Origin: Candidatus Saccharibacteria bacterium
Lineage (GTDB): Bacteria; Patescibacteriota; Saccharimonadia; Saccharimonadales; Saccharimonadaceae
Reading direction: 5' to 3'
NCBI GenBank assembly: GCA_016432585.1
Contig: CP066696.1
Span: 762,113-826,112 of the forward strand
DNA length: 64,000 bases
This document shows positions 55,002 to 63,097 of the stretch, one piece after another. Position numbers and translations under genes: made by a program. Every line of letters begins with the position of its first letter. The first letter of the stretch is position 1. The notes under the pieces are model-generated. The model worked only from the letters and a program-made list of their open reading frames with translations, was not told where the DNA came from and did no database searches.

Positions 55002-56519
55002 ATGGCAGATGTAGCAAAGATATTATCGGTCGCTCCGGTGGGTTTTGAGGGTCACATTATAGAGGTAGAAAGTGATACAGCCAAAGGATTGCCCTCCCTC
55101 CAAATAGTCGGCATGGGCAACAAGGCGATCGACGAAGCGAAGGAGCGCGTCAGAAGCGCCATCACTCATTCGCTACTTGAGTACCCGGCACGCCGAATCA
55201 CTATCAACCTTGCCCCTGCTGAATTACCTAAGGACGGCTCCCACTATGACCTCCCAATGGCACTCGCCATACTTGTCAGTAGCGGCCAACTACGGCAAAT
55301 AGAGGTTGAGGATGCAGTTTTCGCAGGCGAATTGGCACTCAATGGCGATCTCCGCCCTATTAGAGGTGTCATTACCGTTGCAGAAACAGCCAAACGAGCT
55401 GGCATACATCGCCTTTTCCTTCCAACTCCCAATATTACCCAGGCGAATCTTGTTAGCGGAATAGAAATTGTAGGCGTCGATTCGCTAAAATCACTCTTCC
55501 TTCACCTCAAGGGCGAGACAAAAATCGTAAACCAACCTCTCGCCACAAAAGCACCCACCCAGAGCAAGAACACTTCGCCGTTGCTAGATGATGTGCATGG
55601 TCAAGAGCAGGCCAAGCGGGCGCTTGTCATTGCTGCCGCAGGTCACCACAATATTCTGCTTACAGGCTCACCAGGGGCCGGCAAAACAATGCTGGCACAC
55701 ACTCTTCCCGGGCTCCTCCCTGCCTTATCTTTTGATGAGCAGATCGCCGTCACTAAACTTCATAGCCTTGCAGGTGAGTCTATAAATGAAATAATCACCG
55801 TACGACCCTTTCGCTCTCCTCATCACACCGCTAGCAGAGTTGCCCTTATCGGAGGTGGCTCAAAACCTCGTCCAGGTGATATAAGTCTTGCCCACCTAGG
55901 TGTACTGTTTCTAGATGAGCTTCCAGAATATCCTCGCGCAACACTAGAATCGCTTCGACAACCCCTCGAAGACAAGAAGATTGTTATAAGCAGGGCCGAT
56001 GGGCATGCGACATATCCAGCCGATTTTATGCTTGTTGCTACTATGAACCCTTGTCCATGCGGCTTTTATGGTGATAGTACGAGGGAGTGCAACTGTTCGA
56101 GCACTCAAATCCTCTCTTATAAGAAACGTCTTTCGGGACCGCTTCTTGATCGGATTGATCTCATCGTGAACGTTTCTAGGGTTCCAAACGCAGAACTTCT
56201 TAAAGATACTTCGTTGACTAAAAATCAACACAATCAAGCAATAAGCATAATCAATATTGCCTTCAAGAAACAAGTTAACAGATACGGAAGTAGTGTTAAA
56301 AACAACAGTAATTTATCTGGTCGAGAAATAAAGAAGTACCTACAGCTCACCCCTGATGCAACAAGCCTTTTGACGACCGCCACAGATCGCTTAAATCTCA
56401 GCGCGCGTAGTTATTTTAAGGTCATTAAAGTTGCTCGAACTATCGCGGATTTGGACAACCAAGACGAAATACAGCAGGCTCACATTGCCGAGGCGCTTCA
56501 ATATAGACAAAACGCTTGA
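55002..56519 (+). CDS. comM: YifB/ComM family AAA+ ATPase
   Basis: 505 aa. The N-terminal Lon-like domain (VGFEGHIIEVESDTAKGLPSLQIVGM) is followed by a Mg-chelatase-type AAA+ domain with Walker A LLTGSPGAGKTMLAHTLPGLL, Walker B GVLFLDELPEY and a cysteine set MNPCPCGFYG...CNCS. The C-terminal domain has LSARSYFKVIKVARTIADL. ComM is a hexameric helicase promoting branch migration in natural transformation. Its presence fits DNA uptake by this group. The ATG at 55002 starts the homology. Confidence 0.93.
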   Translation: MADVAKILSVAPVGFEGHIIEVESDTAKGLPSLQIVGMGNKAIDEAKERVRSAITHSLLEYPARRITINLAPAELPKDGSHYDLPMALAILVSSGQLRQIEVEDAVFAGELALNGDLRPIRGVITVAETAKRAGIHRLFLPTPNITQANLVSGIEIVGVDSLKSLFLHLKGETKIVNQPLATKAPTQSKNTSPLLDDVHGQEQAKRALVIAAAGHHNILLTGSPGAGKTMLAHTLPGLLPALSFDEQIAVTKLHSLAGESINEIITVRPFRSPHHTASRVALIGGGSKPRPGDISLAHLGVLFLDELPEYPRATLESLRQPLEDKKIVISRADGHATYPADFMLVATMNPCPCGFYGDSTRECNCSSTQILSYKKRLSGPLLDRIDLIVNVSRVPNAELLKDTSLTKNQHNQAISIINIAFKKQVNRYGSSVKNNSNLSGREIKKYLQLTPDATSLLTTATDRLNLSARSYFKVIKVARTIADLDNQDEIQQAHIAEALQYRQNA

Positions 56520-56544
56520 ATAACGGTGGTGTATCTGGTAGAAT
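56516..56544 (+). promoter_or_regulatory. Promoter of infC-rpmI-rplT
   Basis: TTGAAT (56516-56521), 17-nt spacer, TAGAAT (56539-56544). The -35 overlaps the comM stop codon. The leader is about 45 nt and holds the infC ribosome binding site. Confidence 0.75.
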
Positions 56545-56594
56545 AGTCAACGAGTAACGCTTTAGAATTGCACGCTCAAATAAGGAGAGTAACG

Positions 56595-57101
56595 ATCAAT
56601 CAATCAATTCGCATCAATGAAGCAATCCGTTCAAGTGAGCTCCGAGTAATCGGGCCCGACGGAGAGCAGCTCGGTATCATGAGTCGTTCCGACGCACTCA
56701 AAGCTGCCGAGGCGGCGGGAGTTGATCTCGTTGAGATCTCACCTAACGCAGCACCACCTGTTGCAAAAATAGTGGACTGGGGTAAATACCAGTACCAAAA
56801 AATGAAGGAACAGCAGAAAAATCGCAAGAGCAGCAAGCAAAGTGAGCTTAAACAAATGCGATTTGGCCTAAAGATCGGTTCCGGAGACCTTGAAATCAAG
56901 CTCCGTAAGATCCGCGAATTCCTCGTTGCTGGCCACAAAGTGCGTATTCAAATTTTCTATAGAGGTCGCGAGATGGCCCACAAGGAATTAGGATACGAGA
57001 TGATTGATCGAATCATTGCCCTTCTTGAGAATGATGCAATTCTAGAGCAAAAGCCTCAGATGGCTGGTCGCAATCTGAGCATAGTAGTAAGGAGTAAATA
57101 A
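56595..57101 (+). CDS. infC: Translation initiation factor IF-3, probable AUC start
   Basis: About 168 aa. The N-domain (SIRINEAIRSSELRVIGPDGEQLGIMSRSDALKAA) and C-domain (KQMRFGLKIGSGDLEIKLRKIREFL, RGREMAHKELG) are typical. There is no ATG before the homology. The AAGGAG site at 56582-56587 is 7 nt from ATC at 56595, so ATC is the likely start; a TTG at 56568 lies upstream of that site and is unlikely. Rare AUU/AUC/AUA starts of infC let IF-3 repress its own translation. rpmI overlaps the stop codon. Confidence 0.93.
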   Translation: MNQSIRINEAIRSSELRVIGPDGEQLGIMSRSDALKAAEAAGVDLVEISPNAAPPVAKIVDWGKYQYQKMKEQQKNRKSSKQSELKQMRFGLKIGSGDLEIKLRKIREFLVAGHKVRIQIFYRGREMAHKELGYEMIDRIIALLENDAILEQKPQMAGRNLSIVVRSK

Positions 57102-57295
57102 TGCCAAAAATTAAGACCCACAAAGGTACCGCGAAGCGGATTAAACTTACCAGCACTGGTAAGTTGACCCGTCGTCGTGCGTTCGGCGCCCACTTCCTCG
57201 CGAAGAAAAGCAAGAGCCGCAAACGCGCAATCAACACCACTGCAACCATCACCGGAAGCATGGCACGAAACGTTAAACGAGCTCTAGGAGTATAA
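57101..57295 (+). CDS. rpmI: 50S ribosomal protein L35
   Basis: 64 aa, basic. [35 protein letters not shown] is the bL35 signature (split here by position: KTHKGTAKR at the start, [11 protein letters not shown] in the middle). The ATG overlaps the infC stop codon (TAATG), and rplT follows after 1 nt, giving the usual infC-rpmI-rplT order. Confidence 0.95.
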   Translation: MPKIKTHKGTAKRIKLTSTGKLTRRRAFGAHFLAKKSKSRKRAINTTATITGSMARNVKRALGV

Positions 57296-57296
57296 T

Positions 57297-57644
57297 ATGC
57301 GAGTAAAACGAGGCGTCACTGCACGCGCAAAGCACAAGAAGATTCTTAAATTAGCAAAAGGCATGCAACACAACCGCACGCGCTCTTTCCGTCTTGCAAA
57401 ACAAGCCGTAATTCGCGCTCTGCAGTATGCATACCGTGACCGCCGCAACAAAAAGCGCGATCTACGTGGTCTTTGGATTACACGTATTAACGCTGCCGCT
57501 CGCGAACAAGGGACCACTTACGGTAAGCTGATCGCCGGCCTAAAAGCTGCAAATATCGAACTTGACCGTAAAGTTCTTGCCGAAATCGCTGTTAATGAGC
57601 CAAAGGCATTCGCCGAAATCGTAAAGAGCGCAACAAAAGCTTAG
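57297..57644 (+). CDS. rplT: 50S ribosomal protein L20
   Basis: 115 aa. It begins [20 protein letters not shown], followed by [15 protein letters not shown]-type and [24 protein letters not shown] blocks of bL20. L20 is an early 50S assembly factor and in many bacteria represses this operon. It ends at a strong bidirectional terminator shared with rnpB. Confidence 0.96.
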   Translation: MRVKRGVTARAKHKKILKLAKGMQHNRTRSFRLAKQAVIRALQYAYRDRRNKKRDLRGLWITRINAAAREQGTTYGKLIAGLKAANIELDRKVLAEIAVNEPKAFAEIVKSATKA

Positions 57645-57661
57645 CATCGTTAATCTCCTTA

Positions 57662-57698
57662 CATCAAAAAACACCGCGTTGCGCGGTGTTTTTTGATG
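57662..57698. terminator. Bidirectional terminator of rplT and rnpB
   Basis: Stem CATCAAAAAACACCGC / GCGGTGTTTTTTGATG with a 5-nt loop, and T6 in both directions. Confidence 0.9.
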
Positions 57699-58038
57699 GC
57701 AGTTCGTCGATAAGCCGGGTTCTGTCGTGGACGATCATCTATCTAGCCTTGCAGTTGCCTACAAGATCGAGCGGGTAGCGACCTACGGACGGACCATCCT
57801 GTATGTAGATCTCCTTGCAGCCGACAGGGTTTACCTTCTCCGCATGTCACCATGCGTCGCTGTGAGCTCTTACCTCACTCCTTTCACCCTTACCTCGGGT
57901 TGCCCCGCGGCGGTTTCGTTTCTGTGGCACTTTCCCTAAGGTTACCCTCGGTCGCCGTTAGCGACTGTCGTGTCCTATGCTGCCCGGACTTTCCTCTTAA
58001 AAACAGTGTCTTCAAGCGATCATCTAACGAACTGTCCT
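57697..58038 (-). ncRNA. rnpB: RNase P RNA
   Basis: About 340 nt. The ends pair (CAGTTCGT with ACGAACTG, helix P1). GAGGAAAGTCCGGGC and CGACAGAACCCGGCTTATCG are the universal rnpB blocks, and GAAAGTGCCACAGAAA lies in between. It matures the 5' ends of tRNAs. A TATAAT box lies at 58043-58048, and the terminator is shared with rplT. Confidence 0.96.
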
Positions 58039-58042
58039 CTTT

Positions 58043-58048
58043 ATTATA
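58043..58048 (-). promoter_or_regulatory. -10 box of rnpB
   Basis: TATAAT on the minus strand just upstream of the RNase P RNA. It lies beyond the stop codon of the NUDIX-RNase HI gene. Confidence 0.55.
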
Positions 58049-58050
58049 CC

Positions 58051-58920
58051 CTATTCAGAGATATGTGCATTAAGGATTTTATTTACCATACCATCAGCCA
58101 ACTGATTAAACTCTCGTTTTACATGGGTAAATGTTACTTTATCGAATTTCGTTAATAATTCACGAATACGCTCGTTGATAGGCCAGAGCTCTCGATTCTT
58201 GATTTGATAGATATTATTTAATTGATTCACGACCAAAAGACTATCTAATCGAAAATCCACAGTTTTCGCACCGATCTCTAACGCCTTCTCCAAACCTAAG
58301 CGAACCCCATGGTATTCAGCCTGGTTATTAGTCGTCACCCCTAAATACATACCCCCTTCGTGAATGACATTCTCGTGGTCGTCCATAACGATAAAACCAG
58401 AAGCAGATGGACCGGGATTCCCCCTGGATCCACCATCGGAATAAATGATAACGTGCGATAGATTCGTTGTGTCAACGACATCTTTTCCAATTAATTCTTC
58501 TTTTTTAACAGATTGAATCGTCTGTTGTGATATGCCCAACAGTATTTTTGTCGATTCAGTCAAATCATCCTGTTGTATATCTGACATCTTTTTCCAAAAA
58601 TAGTGATCATAATCTTGGCCTAGGACAACCTTCGATCCCGCGCCCAAACTTACAAGATAAAGAATAAAGACGTATTGCGTATCACGATCGTCATGATCAA
58701 TATAGGTCAGGACGTCGAACAGCTGGGTTGTTTGGATGGTGAGGTCGGCAGTCTCTCGAACATAGCGCAGAAGCGCATCTTCGGGTTGCTCGCCATATTC
58801 CAGCTTACCGCCTGGTAATTCATATTTGCCCAGGATACTCGGCCGGCCTGTCGACCTCCGCAGAAGAAGGGTTTTATCATCTTTTCGGATAATGGCACGG
58901 ACGGCGATTCTTTGGTTCAT
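58051..58920 (-). CDS. NUDIX domain fused to RNase HI
   Basis: 289 aa. Residues 1-125 are a NUDIX fold with a degenerate box: GGKLEYGEQPEDALLRYVRETADL keeps G, E and one Glu but has Y, T and D where the RE, EE and G residues are expected. Residues about 150-285 are RNase HI with the catalytic acids in YSDGGSRGNPGP, NNQAEYHGVRLGL, RLDSLLVV and NQLADGMVN. The fusion suggests removal of RNA-DNA hybrids tied to a nucleotide sensor; that link is inference. A structured RNA lies upstream. Confidence 0.87.
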   Translation of the reverse strand: MNQRIAVRAIIRKDDKTLLLRRSTGRPSILGKYELPGGKLEYGEQPEDALLRYVRETADLTIQTTQLFDVLTYIDHDDRDTQYVFILYLVSLGAGSKVVLGQDYDHYFWKKMSDIQQDDLTESTKILLGISQQTIQSVKKEELIGKDVVDTTNLSHVIIYSDGGSRGNPGPSASGFIVMDDHENVIHEGGMYLGVTTNNQAEYHGVRLGLEKALEIGAKTVDFRLDSLLVVNQLNNIYQIKNRELWPINERIRELLTKFDKVTFTHVKREFNQLADGMVNKILNAHISE

Positions 58921-58975
58921 TGTTTGCCTTCTTGTTTTGTTTTTATTTATAAGATCACAGGATTACTAACATAAA

Positions 58976-59123
58976 GTCCCAGTACTCACTCTCGACGCTT
59001 GATATTCCCCCGCAAGTTGCAAGGTGGGTGTCCTCAGCCTACTTCCACGGAAGCAGGCAATTTGGACTCCCTATCAATATGATATTCAGGAAAATCATGC
59101 ACGCCAAGAGATCTTCCTGGGAC
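58976..59123 (-). ncRNA. Unassigned structured RNA, 148 nt
   Basis: The ends pair: GTCCCAG with CTGGGAC, then CTCTTGGCG with CGTCGAGAG (9 bp). Inside are ATGAT/ATCAT, TTGATA/TATCAA, and a GTCC/GGAC stem capped by GCCTGCTT / AAGTAGGC. This is a multi-branched fold and not a simple rod. It begins about 6 nt after an extended -10 box. It lies 55 nt before the NUDIX-RNase HI gene, so it could be a riboswitch-like leader or a free RNA. Confidence 0.6.
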
Positions 59124-59129
59124 ACTCTT

Positions 59130-59138
59130 ATTATACCA
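59130..59138 (-). promoter_or_regulatory. Extended -10 promoter of the structured RNA
   Basis: TGG then TATAAT on the minus strand. Confidence 0.6.
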
Positions 59139-59146
59139 CTCAGTTC

Positions 59147-59779
59147 TTAAGAGAGGCCGAATATCCAGGCGAATATATCGATGAAAAAGCCCATGCCACT
59201 CAACATGAATTGCCCGATTAACGGACTGGCGACTATAACAATAATGAATACGAGCATTATTCCATAACGCTCGATCGCCTCCATGCCTCGGCGTGCAAAC
59301 TCAGGGGCTAGCGCATAAAGAACCCGCGAACCATCGAGGGGCGGGATTGGAATCATATTGAATATAAAGAATCCTAAGTTAACAGAGACCGCAGTCATCA
59401 CAATAGAGGCAAAGAGGCCTGTTTCTGGAGCGCCAGCTAATACATACACGCCAAATACAATGAACGCTATCAGAAGATTAGTAAGCGGTCCTGCAATCGC
59501 AACAAGAGCCGCGCCCCACTCGTCGTACCTCACCCTGTTCGGATTGAAAGGAACGGGCTTCGCTCCACCGAATATAGGAGCCCCAACGATCGCAAGCATG
59601 ATAGGAAGAAGGAGTGTCAAGAAAGGATCTATGTGCTTTACAGGGTTGAGCGTTAAGCGCCCTTCTAGCTTTGCCGTGTCATCACCTAACCAATACCCTA
59701 CAAAAGCGTGCATCGCTTCGTGAAGCGTCATTGAGAGCAAGATAACAATAATAACAGTAGCGATCCCAAAAATATCCAT
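59147..59779 (-). CDS. Site-2 protease family (M50) membrane metalloprotease
   Basis: 210 aa with about five membrane segments. The zinc motif is TLHEAMHAFVGYWLGD (HExxH), and the second ligand is in NMIPIPPLDGSRVL. GAKPVPFNPNR in between is also typical of the rseP-like short forms. Family members cut membrane-bound regulators; the target here is unknown. TACAAT is 7 nt before the ATG. Confidence 0.9.
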   Translation of the reverse strand: MDIFGIATVIIVILLSMTLHEAMHAFVGYWLGDDTAKLEGRLTLNPVKHIDPFLTLLLPIMLAIVGAPIFGGAKPVPFNPNRVRYDEWGAALVAIAGPLTNLLIAFIVFGVYVLAGAPETGLFASIVMTAVSVNLGFFIFNMIPIPPLDGSRVLYALAPEFARRGMEAIERYGIMLVFIIVIVASPLIGQFMLSGMGFFIDIFAWIFGLS

Positions 59780-59814
59780 CTTCCCTATTGTACAGTATTA
59801 TCCAGGGTGTATTG

Positions 59815-60525
59815 TTAATATTCTGATTCGTCGTAGTAAAATTCACGTTCGGCAAACGTCTGTCCGGAGTCCATCAACTCCATAAACTCATCGACGCTAT
59901 TAAACCTTTTTGGCATTTTATGGAACTCGCCAACCGTCATCCACCTATTAATACCGCCCTCGAACGATTCAAGCAGTCGTCCTTCGTATTTTGTCGCATA
60001 TACACAGAGGAAAATCTTATCTTCGAGTAACTTACCCGTCGTTTTGCTAAAATCTCGCTTGTGATACAAAAGCTTATATTCGAAATCAGCCTCAAGACCC
60101 GTTTCTTCCTTTAGTTCACGGTTCGCAGCATCGAGGACAGACTCGCCCCAGCGCACTTTACCTCCAACACGCCCCCAAAAGTCATAGTAGGGATTCTTTT
60201 TACGCTGCTGGAATAAAAATTCGCGCTCACCGTTTTTATTGCGTCGCTCAAGCGTAATAGCAACCGAAACTTTAGGCTGTTTTTCAATTGAGTTATCGTC
60301 GGTGTCCATACGATTAGCGTATTCTTTACCCTTGTGAGTCAACTTATACTGCTTATCAGATTTATCGACATACCCCTCGTCGACAAGTTTTTTGACATGG
60401 AAGTTGAAGTGATCACTTGTTAAGTTAGTCGCCTTTTGAAGTTCCGAGAAAGTTGAATGTGGCAAAAAAAGCAAGTGCCGCAATATCGCCACTTGCGCCT
60501 CATGTGTGTTTGGTTCGTAGCTCAT
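59815..60525 (-). CDS. Winged-helix domain fused to a NUDIX hydrolase
   Basis: 236 aa. Residues 1-70 form a winged helix (STFSELQKATNLTSDHFNFHVKKLVDEGYV). Residues about 85-230 are NUDIX, and the box GGKVRWGESVLDAANRELKEETGL is complete, unlike in the NUDIX-RNase HI protein. The layout resembles NrtR-type regulators that sense nucleotide sugars, but with the domains in the opposite order. The AAGGAG site supports the start. Confidence 0.87.
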   Translation of the reverse strand: MSYEPNTHEAQVAILRHLLFLPHSTFSELQKATNLTSDHFNFHVKKLVDEGYVDKSDKQYKLTHKGKEYANRMDTDDNSIEKQPKVSVAITLERRNKNGEREFLFQQRKKNPYYDFWGRVGGKVRWGESVLDAANRELKEETGLEADFEYKLLYHKRDFSKTTGKLLEDKIFLCVYATKYEGRLLESFEGGINRWMTVGEFHKMPKRFNSVDEFMELMDSGQTFAEREFYYDESEY

Positions 60526-60601
60526 GACATCTCCTTTGCATTAGTTCTTACGTAAGCATACCTAACTATTCGTACATTTATCTAGTAAAGTGCACTTCAC
60601 C

Positions 60602-60630
60602 TTGACGAAAATGCCCAAAAGAGGTAAACT
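60602..60630 (+). promoter_or_regulatory. Promoter of rpmB
   Basis: TTGACG (60602-60607), 17-nt spacer, TAAACT (60625-60630). The leader is about 30 nt and has a weak ribosome binding site. Confidence 0.7.
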
Positions 60631-60667
60631 GATACAGATTGTAAAAAGTAAGTGGAAGTAATAAATT

Positions 60668-60871
60668 ATGGCAGCACGATGTGAACTCACCGGAAAAGGC
60701 AAGCAATTTGGCAACAATGTCAGCTTTTCTTTGCGTCGCACCAACCGCGTCTTCAAGCCCAACCTCCAGAAAAAGACATTCATGGTTGATGGTCAGAAGG
60801 TTACGATGATCCTGAGTACTCAGGCTATCCGTACGCTTAAGAAAAAAGGCATTCTAGCTAAAGCTAGCTAA
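60668..60871 (+). CDS. rpmB: 50S ribosomal protein L28
   Basis: 67 aa, basic. CELTGKGKQFGNNVSFSLRRTNRVFKPNLQ matches bL28 (here given in part: C...GKGKQFGNNVSFS, then RRTNRVFKPNL), and the C-terminus ALRTLKK-like block is present. Only one N-terminal Cys is found, so it is the zinc-free form. It is monocistronic, with its own promoter and terminator. Confidence 0.93.
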   Translation: MAARCELTGKGKQFGNNVSFSLRRTNRVFKPNLQKKTFMVDGQKVTMILSTQAIRTLKKKGILAKAS

Positions 60872-60887
60872 TTCCACTCTTAAAAAC

Positions 60888-60919
60888 AAAAAACACTTCC
60901 TTATCGGAAGTGTTTTTTT
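60888..60919. terminator. Terminator of rpmB, probably bidirectional
   Basis: Stem AAAAAACACTTCC / GGAAGTGTTTTTTT with a 5-nt loop. Confidence 0.88.
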
Positions 60920-60934
60920 GATTCACATGGCATC

Positions 60935-61570
60935 TTAGCTACGTGTAATCTCAAGAATTGTTAGTGTTTCAGGCAACGAGGCACTCGACTTCACTTTATA
61001 CTTTGATGTCGTCTCAACAGGCGCCCCTAGTTCTTTTTTGAAGGTATCAAGCGTATCCTGAGGTACTTCGTAAGAGATACTGGCATCTGCGTAGTGTGTT
61101 GGGATAACAACGCGCGGGTCAATCTGGCGCACAAGTGACGCTGCAGATGTTGCATCTAGCGTATAACCTCCGCCACCAACCGGAATAATGAGCATATCAA
61201 CAACACCAAGGACTTCAAGCTGCTCTTCGCTAAGTTTTGGTGCAATATTACCAATAAGCGCAATGCGTATGTCGCCTACTATAATACGGTAGATTGTTGA
61301 TTTTTTCTCATCAGACTCAACGTCGATATGTCGGGTAGCGCTTGTCCCCTTGATAGAAAAGTCACCTAGTTCATAGTCGCCAGGCCCTTCTATGCAAAGC
61401 TGAGCGTCTTTGCCATTTGTCGCAAATCGCTCTTCTGTTGCAATTTCAACAGCCTCTTTAATGTTCAAGTCCTTGAGTCCAACAACAGATAGTTTTGGAT
61501 CGATAAGTGCGGTAGTTTTCTTTGTTGCAATAACAACACCATTAGCACCCTTATATTCTATATCAAACAT
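60935..61570 (-). CDS. Metallo-beta-lactamase-fold protein with a degenerate metal site
   Basis: 211 aa. The layout matches the COG2220-type MBL family: VVIATKKTTALIDPKLS at the start, GPGDYELGDFSIKG in the middle, and VDMLIIPVGGGGYTLD with VVIPTHY near the end. The HxHxDH motif is absent, so only the late His remains. Hydrolase activity is therefore uncertain. The AAGGAG site gives the start. The upstream winged-helix gene is 12 nt away, suggesting one operon. Confidence 0.8.
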   Translation of the reverse strand: MFDIEYKGANGVVIATKKTTALIDPKLSVVGLKDLNIKEAVEIATEERFATNGKDAQLCIEGPGDYELGDFSIKGTSATRHIDVESDEKKSTIYRIIVGDIRIALIGNIAPKLSEEQLEVLGVVDMLIIPVGGGGYTLDATSAASLVRQIDPRVVIPTHYADASISYEVPQDTLDTFKKELGAPVETTSKYKVKSSASLPETLTILEITRS

Positions 61571-61581
61571 TTTATATCTCC

Positions 61582-62169
61582 TTACTGCATTTTCAGTATA
61601 TTATCGGTATCAAGCAAGACTGCATGTTTTCCATTTAGTATCTCTGTTATAAAGCGATCTCGGACACTCAGCCTGTAGTAGAATTCGTCGTAACTCAGAA
61701 CACTATAATTGAGCTCTCTCGCTTCATCCTTTTCAATCTGCTTTACAACATTCTTTATTTTAACCGCAGGTGCATCGCCTACAAGAAGCAGATCTACCGC
61801 CGAAGCCGACCCCTTCACGAGAACACCAGCCAAAACCGCAAGCCGGATACCACTTAGTTCTTCAATTAAGGAACTCCACGGCAAGCCAGCCTTAGTCACC
61901 CCAGCTTCCATATGCTGGTCGGCAAATATTGCACGAAATGGCACATAGTACTCATATCGTTGGTTCACCTCGTAATAAAGCTTGTTATCGGCGCTATCGC
62001 TTGTAATCACGCCCACCTCGAGCATATTTGAAAGCTCACGACGCACAGAGTTAATCTGCTCATCGATAAGTCGAGTTATCTCGCGGACATAAAATGCTTT
62101 TCCTGGATTGTTCAGGAATAGATGTAGCAATTTCACCCTCGTTTTTGATCCAAATAGTGCGTCAATCAT
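61582..62169 (-). CDS. Winged-helix regulator with a nucleotidyltransferase-like C-terminus
   Basis: 195 aa. The N-terminus has a winged helix (SKTRVKLLHLFLNNPGKAFYVREITRLI...NSVRRELSNMLEVGVI). The C-terminal half contains VLVKGSASAVDLLLVGD, which resembles the minimal nucleotidyltransferase fold GS...D..V.GD, but with altered acids. The longer frame to 62358 would overlap miaA; the ATG at 62169 fits the start of the homology. The regulon is unknown. Confidence 0.78.
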   Translation of the reverse strand: MIDALFGSKTRVKLLHLFLNNPGKAFYVREITRLIDEQINSVRRELSNMLEVGVITSDSADNKLYYEVNQRYEYYVPFRAIFADQHMEAGVTKAGLPWSSLIEELSGIRLAVLAGVLVKGSASAVDLLLVGDAPAVKIKNVVKQIEKDEARELNYSVLSYDEFYYRLSVRDRFITEILNGKHAVLLDTDNILKMQ

Positions 62170-62203
62170 ATGTTTTCTAGAGTAACTTTCGTGTTCTATA
62201 ATA

Positions 62204-63097
62204 TCATGCTTTATCTGCTTTAGCGAGAACCTCTGTAAGGTACTCTTTAGCCTTGGACAGGTCGCACCATTGTATATAAGAATTGCGGCGCATCCAAGTA
62301 AGTTGGCGCTTTGCCAGGCGCCAATCAGACGTAGCAAACTTTTCTTTTGCGTCTGCAAGACTAATGTTACCCGCGATGTACTCGCGAATGATCGGATAGA
62401 TATTCCCCGTCATTGCTTCACTTTCCCAGCCATATTTTTTGCCCAACAAAATAGCCTCATTTACAACATCATCGTTAAACATTTGTTCGGCCCTATGCTT
62501 AATTCGTGTTCGTAGAATTTCCCTATCCGTTGCTATTCCTACAATAATGCTTGTGCTTATGGGTTCGCTCCTTCTCTGTGACACAACTCCATTTTTTTCG
62601 ATAGCACGAATAACGTACCGTTTGTTTTGTTTATTTTCGGGTAGTTCTATGTTGTGTTTAATGCAATATTTATGCAGCTCATCGATCGACATATTATCCA
62701 AATCACTCCGCATAGTGTCGTCGTGCGGCGGACCAAATTGGTAGTCGAAAAGAACAGCATCCGCATACAGCCCAGTACCCCCCACAAGAAAAGGTATGTG
62801 TCCTCTTTTGCGTATCTCATGTATTTTTTCTTCTGCGTATTTTTTAAAATCCACAACAGTATACCGCTCGCCCGGCTCAACTAAATCGAGCCCCCAATGA
62901 GGAACCCTTGACTGCTCTTCGATAGTCGGCTTCGCGGTTCCTATGTCGAGCCCTTTATAGATACTACGCGAATCGGCGCATATTATCTCGCCCTTAAATC
63001 GTTCGGCGAGCTCGATAGCGAGCGCCGTCTTGCCGCTCGCCGTAGGGCCAACAATTGCGACAAGCGGAAGCTCACTATCTAGATACTTGGCTTCCAT
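62204..63097 (-). CDS. miaA: tRNA dimethylallyltransferase
   Basis: 297 aa. The P-loop is IVGPTASGKTALAIELA, followed by ICADSRSIYKGLDIGTAKP, the conserved DLVEPGERYTVVDF, and FLVGGTGLYADAVLF. The C-terminus has RQLTWMRRN. It adds the dimethylallyl group to A37 of tRNAs that read UNN codons. It overlaps the alkyltransferase-like gene by 19 nt. Confidence 0.95.
   Translation of the reverse strand: MEAKYLDSELPLVAIVGPTASGKTALAIELAERFKGEIICADSRSIYKGLDIGTAKPTIEEQSRVPHWGLDLVEPGERYTVVDFKKYAEEKIHEIRKRGHIPFLVGGTGLYADAVLFDYQFGPPHDDTMRSDLDNMSIDELHKYCIKHNIELPENKQNKRYVIRAIEKNGVVSQRRSEPISTSIIVGIATDREILRTRIKHRAEQMFNDDVVNEAILLGKKYGWESEAMTGNIYPIIREYIAGNISLADAKEKFATSDWRLAKRQLTWMRRNSYIQWCDLSKAKEYLTEVLAKADKA

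Noticed and set aside
58976-59123. 6S RNA
   Set aside because: The ends pair as in 6S, but the interior is multi-branched and lacks the large central bubble in a rod, so I left it unassigned.
59024-59221. A 65-aa plus-strand frame
   Set aside because: It lies across the structured RNA, its promoter and the end of the M50 gene, and has no initiation signal.
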